From assembly GCA_963691655.1 (NCBI GenBank), contig OY829326.1:53995776-54059775 (forward strand): a stretch of DNA of 64,000 nt. Reading direction: 5' to 3'. The stretch comes from Toxonevra muliebris (Eukaryota; Arthropoda; Insecta; Diptera; Pallopteridae). Position 1 is the stretch's first letter; each line of letters starts with the position of its first letter. The position numbers were made by a program, and so were the translations under genes. The notes below the pieces were generated by a model that did no database searches, was not told the DNA's origin, and worked only from the letters and a program-made list of their open reading frames with translations. This document shows positions 27,001 through 36,320 of this stretch, one piece after another.

Positions 27001-29073
27001 TCCTGAACCAACCTCGGTATTTGAGCCATCAGTTAACCATCGTGATCGTGTGTAATCGTGTGCACATCATCCATTCTTAAGGAAGATTCTTCGATCGTGA
27101 GTCACATAAATTTATGTTTCTGTCTCATTCTCTAGCAAAAAGTATGTGACACAATACAATCTTTTGTTCTGTTACGAGGTCAATGTATTATGCAGTTACT
27201 TCCACATTCGACCATAACCGAGCATAGCGTTTATTTACATTTTTTGATTTGATGCTCTACAACATGATGTTGTCATGAAGTGATTATGTAAATATTTCAA
27301 CAGAAATTAAAATCAAAATTAAAATTAAAGAAGATAACAACACATGTTGCTCATACTCCTGCCATCGTGCCTCATATTTACTTCCTGGTTCTCATACTCC
27401 TTATGGGGGGGAGGGGGTCGTTGCTTCTGTTGTTGTTGATTTTCTTGTTTTTTCACAAAGGTTTTCACTTTGATAGGGCAACATTTTATAAAAACATTTT
27501 TACATATACATATGTACATGCATACATATGAATGTTTGTATGTATACAGCTTTTTTGGATTGCGCCTTCTGGGAAAATGTGACGCCTAAGGGAAATTTAA
27601 ATAAAGGCAATTTATTTGAATTAAAATTTTTTGCCTACATTCATACATATACACAGACACATATACATATGTATGTACATTTATCCTAACACAAACTCAT
27701 ATCTATCTAAAAAAAAATATTTTTAGTTATGTATGAATGTCTGAAAAAAAATTATTTAAAAATTATAAACTTGTTTAATTTTCATTTAAATTATACACGT
27801 TTGCTGAAATCCTGCGTTTTTTTTTCTTCTACTTGTTTTTCTGTTCCTGTTATCTTGAATTGTTAATTTTTGAATTACAGAAATTGATTTATTATCTCAT
27901 GCTCAACAAAAAATATTCAGATACATTTTATACATATATTTATATATAACTGTTATTTATTTATATATTTTTATATTAAGGTGCATTCAATTGCAATCCA
28001 ACACCAGCAACAGTGGAAAAAAGCCACACAATATTGCCATAAATCAATACATTTCAATTGGTGTAAATTTCAATTGAATTCATTGTGTCGCGTTGCATTA
28101 AAAATTCTTCCCTTACCCTTTAAAACAAAAAAAAAAAAACAAAAATGAAAAATAAAATAATTGCTCAGATTGTGTTAAACATTTTAATATATTAATTTAA
28201 CAACAATATTTTGTATTTGCAAAAAAAAAATAAATATGAATAAAAAAAAATGTGTATGCACATATAAATGAAAACACAAAAAAATAAGTGTTAATATTTT
28301 TATTTGCCACTTTTTTATATCCTCTTACACACATACATACACTTGAAGTATTGGCCTCACGCAATGAAGCTCATGATTTTTTAAAAACATATTGTATATA
28401 CAATTTACAGACACATATACATATGCATGTAAATCTACCTACATACCCCCTGCATTTTAATGTATATAAATATGCACATGCAAAAACAGTAGTCAACTTT
28501 TAGGTGCTTAAGCTTTTTTTCAATACTTTTACATGAAAAGCGCAACAGCCACAGTAAAGTGTTAAAAATAAATAAATAATATATAAAAATTTGCTCAATG
28601 AAAATAATGCAAATAATTTACTTTTATCACGCAAAGTTGAAAAATTTTAAGTTAATAACTTAATTCCTTAATTATTGAGGCTAAAAGAATGGCACACTTG
28701 ATTTTTATACAAATGAAACTAAAATTAAGGAATTATGTTGAGATAGTTGGTCTAGTTACTATAAAGCCTAAGTAGTTTTGCTGTTGTGACAAGATTTTTA
28801 GCTTAAAGCTCATCTATGAGTTTCGATTTGGGCAAGGTTTCGCGGCTTTAGGTCCACAATACCTACGTAACTCGATTAGGTGCAAACCTGTGCATCTAGC
28901 TGTTGTATTAGGTCAGTCCAATGTCTAGAGCATTAACCGATACCAGGGTGGAGGGGGTTTTGGAATAAGCGCTCTCCCCGCATCCCCCTTACCGATGAAA
29001 ATCTTATACATTTTGATTATTGCCCAAGAATGGTGCTCATGAAGTAATGATAAAAGAGGACGAAAAATTTAAC
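27001..29073. other. non-coding DNA with microsatellites
   Basis: ACATAC/ATACAT-type repeats (27,500-27,700, 28,320-28,440) and A-rich tracts. No coding potential or RNA gene was recognised. At 28,740-29,000 the sequence is less AT-rich and may be an unrecognised old repeat. Confidence 0.5.
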
Positions 29074-29665
29074 TGTAATGTAATGTGATGTGATGTGATG
29101 TGATGTGATGTGATGTGATGTGATGTAATGTAATGTAATGTAATGTAATGTAATGTAATTTAATGTAATGTAATGTAATGTAATGTAATGTAATGTAATA
29201 TAATGTAATATAATGAAATGTAATGTAGTTTAAAGTAAAGTAATGTAGTTTAAAGTAAAGTAATGTAGTTTAAAGTAAAGTAATGTAATGTAATGTAATG
29301 CAATATAATGTAATGTAATGTAATGTAATGTAATGCAATGTAATGTAATGTAATGTAATGTAATGTAATGTAATGTAATGTAATGTAATGTAATGTAATG
29401 TAATGTAATGTAATGTAATGTAATGTAATGTAATGTAATGTAATGTAATGTAATGTAATGTAATGTAATGTATTGTAATGTAATGTAATGTAATGTAATG
29501 TAATGTAATGTAATGTAATGTAATGTAATGTAATGTAATGTAATGTAATGTAATGTAATGTAATGTAATGTAATGTAATGTAATGTAATGTAATGTAATG
29601 TAATGTAATGTAATGTAATGTAATTTAATGTAATGTAATGTAATGTAATGTAATGTAATGTAAAG
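29074..29665. repeat. pentanucleotide array (TAATG)n, about 590 bp
   Basis: The plus strand is almost pure TAATG, with an initial block of TGATG variants (29,085-29,125). Three copies of a 20-bp higher-order unit (TAATGTAGTTTAAAGTAAAG) lie at about 29,221-29,280, with scattered point variants. The minus-strand unit TTACA has no stop in any frame, which explains the overlapping 150-codon Tyr-Ile-Thr-Leu-His frames; these are not genes. On the minus strand the array lies directly 3' of a LINE remnant (29,690-29,950). Confidence 0.97.
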
Positions 29666-29689
29666 TAGTATATAATATATAACATTAAA

Positions 29690-29950
29690 GTCCGTCAAAG
29701 AGCGAGGATCTGGTAGACTATTAACTATTAACTCCATTGTACTCTGTCCCGAAGAAGAACGCTCTCATAACTAAGCTAGGCTGCAACTTCGTCTTAGACT
29801 TAAATTTGTGCAAAGTTTTTTCAAATTTGCATAGCTTGGAAAGGTCAAATTCTCTTTAATTTCATCAAGAAATGTTTGCTCAGTGTAGCACGTCTCTTTC
29901 GAGAGAAAGCAGGACACTCACAAATAAAATGTTCAGCCATTTCATAATCA
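29690..29950 (-). pseudogene. LINE ORF2 C-terminal fragment (Cys/His tail) and 3' UTR
   Basis: The minus strand encodes AEHFICECPAFSRKRRATLS followed by KHFL. This parallels AEHFICECPALSWIRCATLG followed by KHFL of the plus-strand copy at 31,351-31,752, so both belong to one LINE family. The frame then decays and ends in DEVAA, as the other copy ends in DEAAA. The 3' flank runs into the (TTACA)n array. Confidence 0.8.
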
Positions 29951-29954
29951 ACAG

Positions 29955-30275
29955 AACATACTACTACTACTACTATTATGGTACAACAGCCCCTGGAAGG
30001 CCAAGGCCGAGCTTTTCGCATCCATTCATGTTGTGTGAGCTATATTTATACACAAATGGAAGGGATCTACAGTTGTATGCCGAATTCGAACGGCGGAGTA
30101 AAAAGCTTTTTTATGTATTTTTTACTCTTGGAGGTTTGCTATTGCCAGCCAAGAGGTGGTGCCGTGTACGAAAACTTTTTATTTTCTATTTTTGATTTTT
30201 GAGCGTGCTGAGGTATGAACCACCCGGGCACCTCTGCGTAGCAGTCCAACACACTAACCACTAGGCTACGGCGAC
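29955..30275 (-). mobile_element. tRNA-derived SINE with (TAG)n-type tail
   Basis: On the minus strand the element begins at 30,275 with a tRNA-like head: GTCGCCGTAGCCTAGTGGTT contains an A-box-like TAGCCTAGTGG, and a B-box-like GGGTGGTTCATACC lies about 50 bp on. The body runs to TTGTACCATAATAG and ends in an AGT/TAG trinucleotide repeat at about 29,960-29,977. Length is about 320 bp. Related body fragments lie at 22,705-22,815 and about 38,449. The head is not a functional tRNA: stems are poorly kept and no CCA-ready 3' end is seen. Confidence 0.75.
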
Positions 30276-30464
30276 TACAAACATACATTCCATAGAATTA
30301 ATACCTTGACCAGGATTTCACTTAGAAAATCGTTGGCTGTAGCGGAACCTTTGACGAGTTCAATTATGAATCTCAACTCAGAACTTCGAAGACTTAACAG
30401 ATACTTAGATCTGTCCTGACTAGAGGAGTTTTATTATTATTTTTATTATTTGAAGAATAAGAGT

Positions 30465-30614
30465 CAATTGTGAGATCTATTGTATAAAAGCCCCAAGTTG
30501 TGAAAGAAATGAAGAGAGAATGAAATATAGATAAGAAACCATACCTTAACTGAGAACCGAACTTGGGTCTCCAGAGACAAGAGTCTGGCACGCTGCCACT
30601 AGACTACAGTGGCC
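30465..30614 (-). mobile_element. tRNA-derived SINE, second family, copy 1
   Basis: The minus-strand head GGCCACTGTAGTCTAGTGGC (A-box-like) leads to CCCAAGTTCGGTTC (B-box-like). The body AAGGTATGGTTTCTTATC then continues to an AATAGATCTC 3' end near 30,472. It aligns throughout with the copy at 34,548-34,717. Confidence 0.75.
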
Positions 30615-30744
30615 ATGGTTTGAACTATAGTTTAACGCCGGTTCCGAACGGTAGTGTGGCAATTTATTATCACTTGTTGGTTTTGCCATTACCTACCAAG
30701 ATTTGTGCTTGTACATTTTCTTATAGGGGAGTTACTAAACAACT

Positions 30745-30880
30745 TCCACTGTGGCAGGAATCTAGTCCCCGTCAATGGCCGTTGACGAATAATTGACGCA
30801 ACCTCAACCAAGTTTCATGTTTAATGAAAGATGGACTGCTACCAGTAGGACTGGGCCAGTAAAGATCATGATTTTAAGTG
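30745..30880 (-). pseudogene. LINE ORF2 fragment, inverted copy
   Basis: The minus strand encodes RQLFVN, then RGLDSC, matching RQLHYDYWRGLDSC of the plus-strand LINE fragment at 31,351. Similarity continues upstream of both (AATTGACGCAACC, TTAATGAAAGA, GGCCAGTAAAGATCAT against GACCAGTAAAAATCAT), so 30,745-30,880 and 31,265-31,405 form a long imperfect inverted repeat with a spacer of about 0.4 kb. Confidence 0.75.
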
Positions 30881-31264
30881 AATTTTTGAATGCGAAGTGT
30901 TTCTTTTTAACATTCCGGGGTAATCGATACCAGATAACAATAGACCACAAATTATCACGAACTGTCCCAATATTGTAGAGCAAAAATAAGCTTACTGAAT
31001 CCAACTTTATCGACCTAGTGGCCCACATTTTATTTTTTTAGTTTATTTTTTTTTCTTTTTTATTTTAGTTTTTTGGGTAGTGCGACGGTGCAACAGACAG
31101 AAGGGAAAAATAGATTGAATGAAGTTTCTATTAAGTCTGTGAAGTTGTGACTTGAGATTCATTGTATGGCCCGTTACAGACTTTAAGACAGTCTGATTCT
31201 CTGAGATAAACTTGAATCATTCAATTGGCTGTATGTCTAAAAGACGAGATGGCGATATCCGCCA

Positions 31265-31752
31265 GAAAAGGATCAACAATGATTTTTACTGGTCCGCAAC
31301 CCGCCATTGGATGAAGCCCTTCTTTCATTAATCATGAAATTGATATACGGTTGCGTCAATTGCACTACGACTATTGGCGGGGACTGGACTCCTGTCGACA
31401 GTCGAAATTGTTGATTGACTCTTCTAGACAAGACAGATCTAAGTATCTGTTACGTCGGCGTAGGTGTGACTTAAGACTCGTTGTAGGACTTGTTACAGAT
31501 TTCGCCACAGTCAACGATTTCCTGCACAAAATCGGGGTCAAGGAATCGAACCTATGTGATGCGTGTCTCGATGTTGATGAAACGGCAGAACATTTTATTT
31601 GTGAATGCCCTGCTTTGTCTTGGATAAGATGTGCTACACTGGGTAAACATTTCTTGAATAGTGTGGACCTGGTCAACCTTGATCTGTCTGAGCTATGCCA
31701 ATTTGCGAAACCTTCTGGCAGATTCAAGACCATTGACGAAGCTGCAGCCTAA
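31265..31752 (+). pseudogene. LINE ORF2 C-terminal fragment (Cys/His tail after RNase H)
   Basis: A 133-codon open frame from 31,351 reads RQLHYDYWRGLDSC, LRLVVGLVTDFATVNDFLHK, then SNLCDACLDVDETAEHFICE and CPALSW, ending in FKTIDEAAA and a stop. The CxxC...HxxxxC pattern is the zinc-knuckle-like tail that follows RNase H in many I/Jockey-type LINE ORF2 proteins. The rest of ORF2 is absent. A shorter diverged stretch at about 31,120-31,200 (GACTTGAGATTCATTGTATG) resembles part of the same region, so a second nested fragment may lie upstream. The frame is intact but clearly a fragment. Confidence 0.85.
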
Positions 31753-34006
31753 CAAAGTTAGTCTAAAAGATGATGAATCTGCAGGTCTACAAACATTTCT
31801 ATGCAAAAGTAGATTTGGTTTCGGGTTGATTTAAGGCTATAGACGAATTTAAGCCTAAGTAAGTTAGAAGAGTGTCTCTCTTTTAAATGGAGTACAACGA
31901 AATATTGTTCCTAACATTACGGAATACAAATACAACGTAGGGCTTGTATTACAATTTTCAACAATTTTGATGCTGAATTGAATAATGATTACAAAATTTT
32001 CTTTTGACACATTTGAGTGAATTAAAAGATGTGTAACAATTCCAATTTTTGTTAAACTTTTAAATCAAAATTCTGACAATTACTCAACATAAAGCGCTTC
32101 AGACTTTCTCATTATTTATTACTGCTGACTGAAACCCTTACGGAATAAAATAAAATTATTCTTGATTTTTTTTTTTTTAAAGAATACTTAGCGTGTAATT
32201 AAGTGTTACTCTGTACAAATGACATTAATGAATATTAAGTGTTGACAACTCAATAAATTTCAACCACCCACCCACCATTAAGCAAAAAAAAAAAAGAAAA
32301 AAAACAAACAACAACAACAGGACACAAATACGAATAAAACAAATAAATTTAATAATAAATAAAGCTGCAACTAAAATGATAAAGCACATTTTCCGCACAT
32401 GTAATAGGCGTTAAGTGTACAAAGATATGTGTGCGTTTGTATGCGTGTGACTTTTAACACACACTCGGAAATGTCAAAGTCATTAAGTGAAACGAGAAGA
32501 AGCGGGAAATTGCACAAATCATTATATTAAGTGTCAAAACTAACAAATATGGCGGCGATTAAGAGTCTTTCAAGCACACAATCGACTATAAAAAAAAAAC
32601 AAAGACTTAAAATAACAAATGAAGTTTGCAATAAATGACAGTTCCATGTTGCTATCGCTACAACTAATAGTGATGATGTTCAGCGATAACGCTGTTGCTG
32701 TTGTTGTTGTTAATGATGATGATGGATTTGTAGTGGCGTTTGTGAGACTCTAAAGGAAAGAACAAATTTATTTTGATTAAATCTGAAAGAAGCTGGCAGG
32801 CATTCATTGAAGTGTGAAATTGTTCATTTTAATTTAAAGAAATTCAGTCAGTTGCAATTTAACAAAATCAAATAAAATCATCGTCCGCTTTTATTTCACT
32901 TTAAATTTTGAGATCAACTCAATTGCTTAACCCACACACACTAAGTAAAATCAGTTTGTTTGCAAGTATGTATCTTTTGTTTATAATTATAATTTTTGTT
33001 TTGAAAAATTACTAAATTATTGTTTTTTATATCTATGAATTCATTTGTTCATAAACAATAAAATCGCAAATTTAGTACATACACACACAATTTTCTCTGA
33101 ACGCAGTAGAGACATTCATTGTATTCACACATGCAGCTACTCTGCTGCCTGCCACCCATTGCGTTTTAATTGCAATGTAGCATCATTTTTGTAGTGGTAT
33201 CAAAATAAACATTTAAGAGATATGGTGTATGTACATTGTGATAGCGGTAGAAAGAAACTTTCACAGTTTACGTTTACCATATAGTAATAAAATAGCTGGA
33301 AACTGGAAAATCTTAAGTAAATCTTTGTTTGCTGTTCGTAATTTACGTCCACTTGAATTATTTCGAAATAAAACCAACCAATTTTTAGTTAATTGCATCG
33401 AAAACAAATTTTTGCACTGCAGGTGTGCTAAAAACAAAGTAGCAATTTTAAAAAGTGTTTAAAAGATTTCAAACAAATATTTTATTGCACTAAAAACATA
33501 ATATTTATAACGAATTGAGAAATTTTACTAGAGAAATTCATAGTTGAAATGAAAAGTAATTGGAAATGATTAGAAAATAAATTTATTGGTAATTAACCTA
33601 CATATTTTTGGGTAGGCTGCACAAGTGGAGCTCTCAGTTGGAAAATACATAACTTAACTGGCTAATAATAATAAAAAAAAACTAAACAAAAAGAAATAAC
33701 CCAAGTTAAACTTGTTATTGCTTAAAATATAATTACACAGAGTGACTCATTTTTCCTAATTTTTTAAATTCAGTTCCATAGCAGAGTATGAATAATGTGC
33801 ATACTCTTCCTCTTCCTGAGCTTTCAAGGTTTATCAGTGAAACAAAGAAGTTCGAAGTTGAGAGACCCTAGACCTTCCTCCTTCCCATTCATCCCCACAT
33901 TTCCTGTCTCTCTACTCCCTTCTACTGGTTCTATCAGATCAGATATAAGTAAGAACAATTATTAATTATATTGTACAACGGCCAAAAAAAAACTCAAGAA
34001 TATTGA
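31753..34006. other. non-coding DNA
   Basis: No gene recognised. 32,280-32,760 is A/CAA-rich with TGTTGTTGTTGTT and GATGATGATGG runs. The plus-strand frame 33,229-33,462 is short and featureless. The remainder is AT-rich. Confidence 0.5.
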
Positions 34007-34126
34007 AAGTGGATCTTATATAATTCAAGTACGCTGAACATGACGGAATTTTTAGTTTTTTTTAGTAAGTGGATCTTATATATTTCGAGTGTGCTGAACA
34101 TGATGGCGTTTTTCAATTTTTCCCTA
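34007..34126 (+). repeat. tandem duplication, 60-bp unit
   Basis: AAGTGGATCTTATATAATTC at 34,007 and AAGTGGATCTTATATATTTC at 34,067 each begin a unit containing GCTGAACATGA(C/T)GG. Two copies, slightly diverged. Confidence 0.9.
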
Positions 34127-34229
34127 TATTGTCTAATTTTTTTATAATGGGTTAAAAAGAAACGTCCATAAAAAAATTGTTTGTAGATTTTAAAACGAAA
34201 TAAAAACCAGCATTCAACATTTTTTGTGT

Positions 34230-34520
34230 CCGATTTTTTTATCCAAACTTTGAATTTTCACCTGAACCAATTTGAATCCTGAACCAAAAAATTTTAATCA
34301 AAGTTTGAGGTCAAACTTTCTAAGCTAAAACTCATACATTAAATTAAATCTGATATCTAAATCTATATTGTGAAACAGGATTACCTTATTGTACTAAACT
34401 GGAACTGCCTGCGGAAATCTGAATCCTGAATATGAGTTGAATAAATTGAATTTCTTTTATGACAGTTTTTTTTGTTCAGAGTTTGAGTTCAGCACTCAAA
34501 GTTGTTATTATTATATATAT
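34230..34520. repeat. degenerate GTTCAGATT/AATCCTGAA low-complexity repeat
   Basis: Irregular recurrences of CCTGAACC, AATCCTGAA and TTTGAGTTCAG. The same vocabulary recurs at 36,130-36,320 and 17,520-17,590. The period is not constant. Confidence 0.5.
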
Positions 34521-34547
34521 AGTATATATATTGGAAGGAAGCACGAT

Positions 34548-34717
34548 TCGAAACTCAGGCACTGCGACCTATAAGTTCTATTGTACCAAAGCCCCCAGTT
34601 AAGAAATAAAGAAAAGAAGAGAGAAAGAAAGATTGATAAGAAACATACCCAAGACGATAATCGAACTCGGGCCTCCAGTGGCAAGAGTCTGGCACTCTGC
34701 CACTAGACCACAGTGGC
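34548..34717 (-). mobile_element. tRNA-derived SINE, second family, copy 2 (3' end shared with a LINE)
   Basis: The minus-strand head starts at 34,717 with GCCACTGTGGTCTAGTGGCA (A-box-like). It is followed by a B-box-like CCCGAGTTCGATTAT (34,656-34,670), the body CTTGGGTATGTTTCTTATC and a 3' segment at 34,564-34,586. That segment differs at one position in 23 from LINE positions 44,833-44,855. Below 34,560 the sequence becomes an AT microsatellite. The tRNA likeness is clear from A and B box order and spacing; the parental tRNA was not identified. Confidence 0.85.
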
Positions 34718-34799
34718 GATGCACAGTGGTTGCAAATGTATGGGAGAAGGCGACAAAAATAATTAGAATAGAGATATCGATCTGAAATTTTTAGAATAA

Positions 34800-35040
34800 G
34801 TTTTTGGTAAGGTAAATTTAGTTTTATGTAAAAATGGGCATGGTCACAGCCCTCTAAGGTCCACTTTTGTTATAAAAAAAACTTCAAAATTAGAAACAAT
34901 TGTTATATAAATGTTGTGATTTTTTTAAAAATTCAAAAATTTTATTTTCTTTAAAAATGGGCGTGGTCTCTCCCACTTGCTAAGAGCAAAGTCATCTTAT
35001 CCAAATTTTACAGAATATACAAAAAATTTTCCAACTTTTT
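34800..35040. repeat. GGGCGTGG-type dispersed repeat, two modules about 128 bp apart
   Basis: AAAAATGGGCATGGTC near 34,829 and AAAAATGGGCGTGGTC near 34,957 are embedded in otherwise AT-rich DNA. Modules of the same sort, in the opposite orientation, make up the repeat at 48,190-48,720. Confidence 0.6.
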
Positions 35041-35144
35041 TTAATGCAACGTATGAAATTTGATCCATTTTTTGACCACCAGATTGCAAAAATGTGCATG
35101 CGTGAAAACACGTATTGATAAAAAACCAAAGGAAAGGAAGTACC

Positions 35145-35532
35145 AAAGTAATAACATTGTTTTGGTACCAAGAGAGGCCAATCCTCCAAATTGTCCGGAG
35201 CTAAGACCAGTGGAGAGATATTGGGCTCTTGTGAAAAGAAACTTAAAGAGCACAAAAAAGGTGTCCCAAACTATCGAAGATTTTAAAAGGAGATAGGCAA
35301 ACTGTTCCAAAAAGGTGTCTGAAACAACTATCAAATCTCTAATGGAAGGCATACCAATAAAGGTCCACAAGTTCATAAATAGTGATTAGAACTATAAAAG
35401 TTATATTTTTCTGTAATTTGTAAAATATTATCAATTAAATAAAAAAAAAAACAAAACAAAACTCTAAGATCTGCCGTTTAAAAATTTTTGAATTTTATAT
35501 ATGTATGTTAAGATTTTTTCGATCTCACTCCT
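35145..35532 (+). pseudogene. IS630/Tc1-type transposon relic, copy 2 (transposase C-terminus and 3' TIR)
   Basis: It encodes SNNIVLVPREANPPNCPELR, then PVERYWALVKRNLKSTKK, close to the tail of copy 1, and carries on past the copy 1 breakpoint with ANCSKKVSETTIKSLMEG after one in-frame stop. The right end matches the copy 1 left end in inverse orientation (AGGAGTGAGATCGAAAAAAT read inward) and is followed by TA at 35,533. The two half-elements therefore define both ends of the family. The 5' part is lost upstream of about 35,140. Confidence 0.85.
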
Positions 35533-35534
35533 TA

Positions 35535-35945
35535 AAAACAACGAGTAAGCGTTAGTCTATAGCAGATTACACAAACCCAGGCAATTCTTGGCAGCTACCG
35601 TGAAAACTTGTTTAAACTTAAAATGTGGACTGTTGTTGTTTAGAAAGAAAAATGACGGGGGGATTCGGAGGAGAAAGTTACTAAAAATCCAAGTGAAATT
35701 AAAATTAAACTACAAAAAATACAGAGAAAAGTACTTCGTGAAAACTATTATTTTATAAAAACCACACCACAAGTTATAAGAATTTTACCACTTAAAAATA
35801 AAGTTAATACCTTTTTTCTAACTTCCATTGTGTTTAATGGGATTTGAAGCATTTTACATTTAGATTTTTATTGCCAAAAATTAAGTATACTTTCACACTT
35901 TTTCCATACTTTAATGCTTGCACTTCTTATGCTTATGTTTAAAAA
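35535..35945. other. non-coding DNA
   Basis: AT-rich; nothing recognised. Confidence 0.5.
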
Positions 35946-35947
35946 GT

Positions 35948-36125
35948 ACCGTTAGCGGTATCAGCTCAGTGGTGAGTACTTGTACACTTTCTCATAATTC
36001 TCATTCACTTCATATTGATAGTGAATATAAGAAGTTTATGAGAATTAACCACCAGACCAAGACAGCAATCGAACCCGCAACCTTCGGGGTAGAAATTTTG
36101 TGCACTATTCACTAGACTATCGAGG
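35948..36125 (-). mobile_element. pair of tRNA-like heads facing each other (SINE-type element)
   Basis: The minus strand from 36,125 reads GACCTCGATAGTCTAGTGAA (A-box-like), and about 45 bp later TTGCGGGTTCGATTGC, a near-canonical B box. On the plus strand a second A-box-like stretch, TATCAGCTCAGTGGTGAG, starts at about 35,960. Between them TTCTCATAA and TTATGAGAA form an inverted repeat around 35,990-36,040. The result is a small palindromic element with tRNA-like heads at both ends. Confidence 0.6.
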
Positions 36126-36129
36126 TCGT

Positions 36130-36320
36130 CCATATCAAAGTTTGAATCAGAGCTCAGATTTTGGGTTTACAATGCAAAGTTTTTGTTCAATTTACAGTGT
36201 TTGGGTTCAGAATTTGAGTCTAGAATATTAATATAAAGTTCATCTAGCTTCAAGATTCATAGTTCGGGTTCTGAATTCAAAATTCCATTCTGGAGTTCAA
36301 TATGGTGTTATAGGTTCCGA
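36130..36320. repeat. degenerate GTTCAGATTTTGGGTT low-complexity repeat
   Basis: Recurring TTGGGTT(C/T), GTTCAGAATTTGAG and GTTCTGAATTC phrases without a fixed period; same vocabulary as 34,230-34,520. Confidence 0.5.

Noticed and set aside
29230..29737. Two overlapping open frames of more than 150 codons on the minus strand
   Set aside because: They translate the (TTACA)n array, which has no stop in any frame; the protein is a plain Tyr-Ile-Thr-Leu-His repeat.
30205..30275. Genuine tRNA gene on the minus strand
   Set aside because: The tRNA-like head is joined to a SINE body with a trinucleotide tail, and related bodies occur elsewhere in the window.
31371..31733. 120-codon minus-strand open frame
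   Set aside because: Shadow of the LINE ORF2 fragment on the plus strand.
36045..36125. Genuine tRNA gene
   Set aside because: A and B boxes are present, but acceptor and anticodon stems do not pair convincingly and the sequence continues as a SINE-like element.
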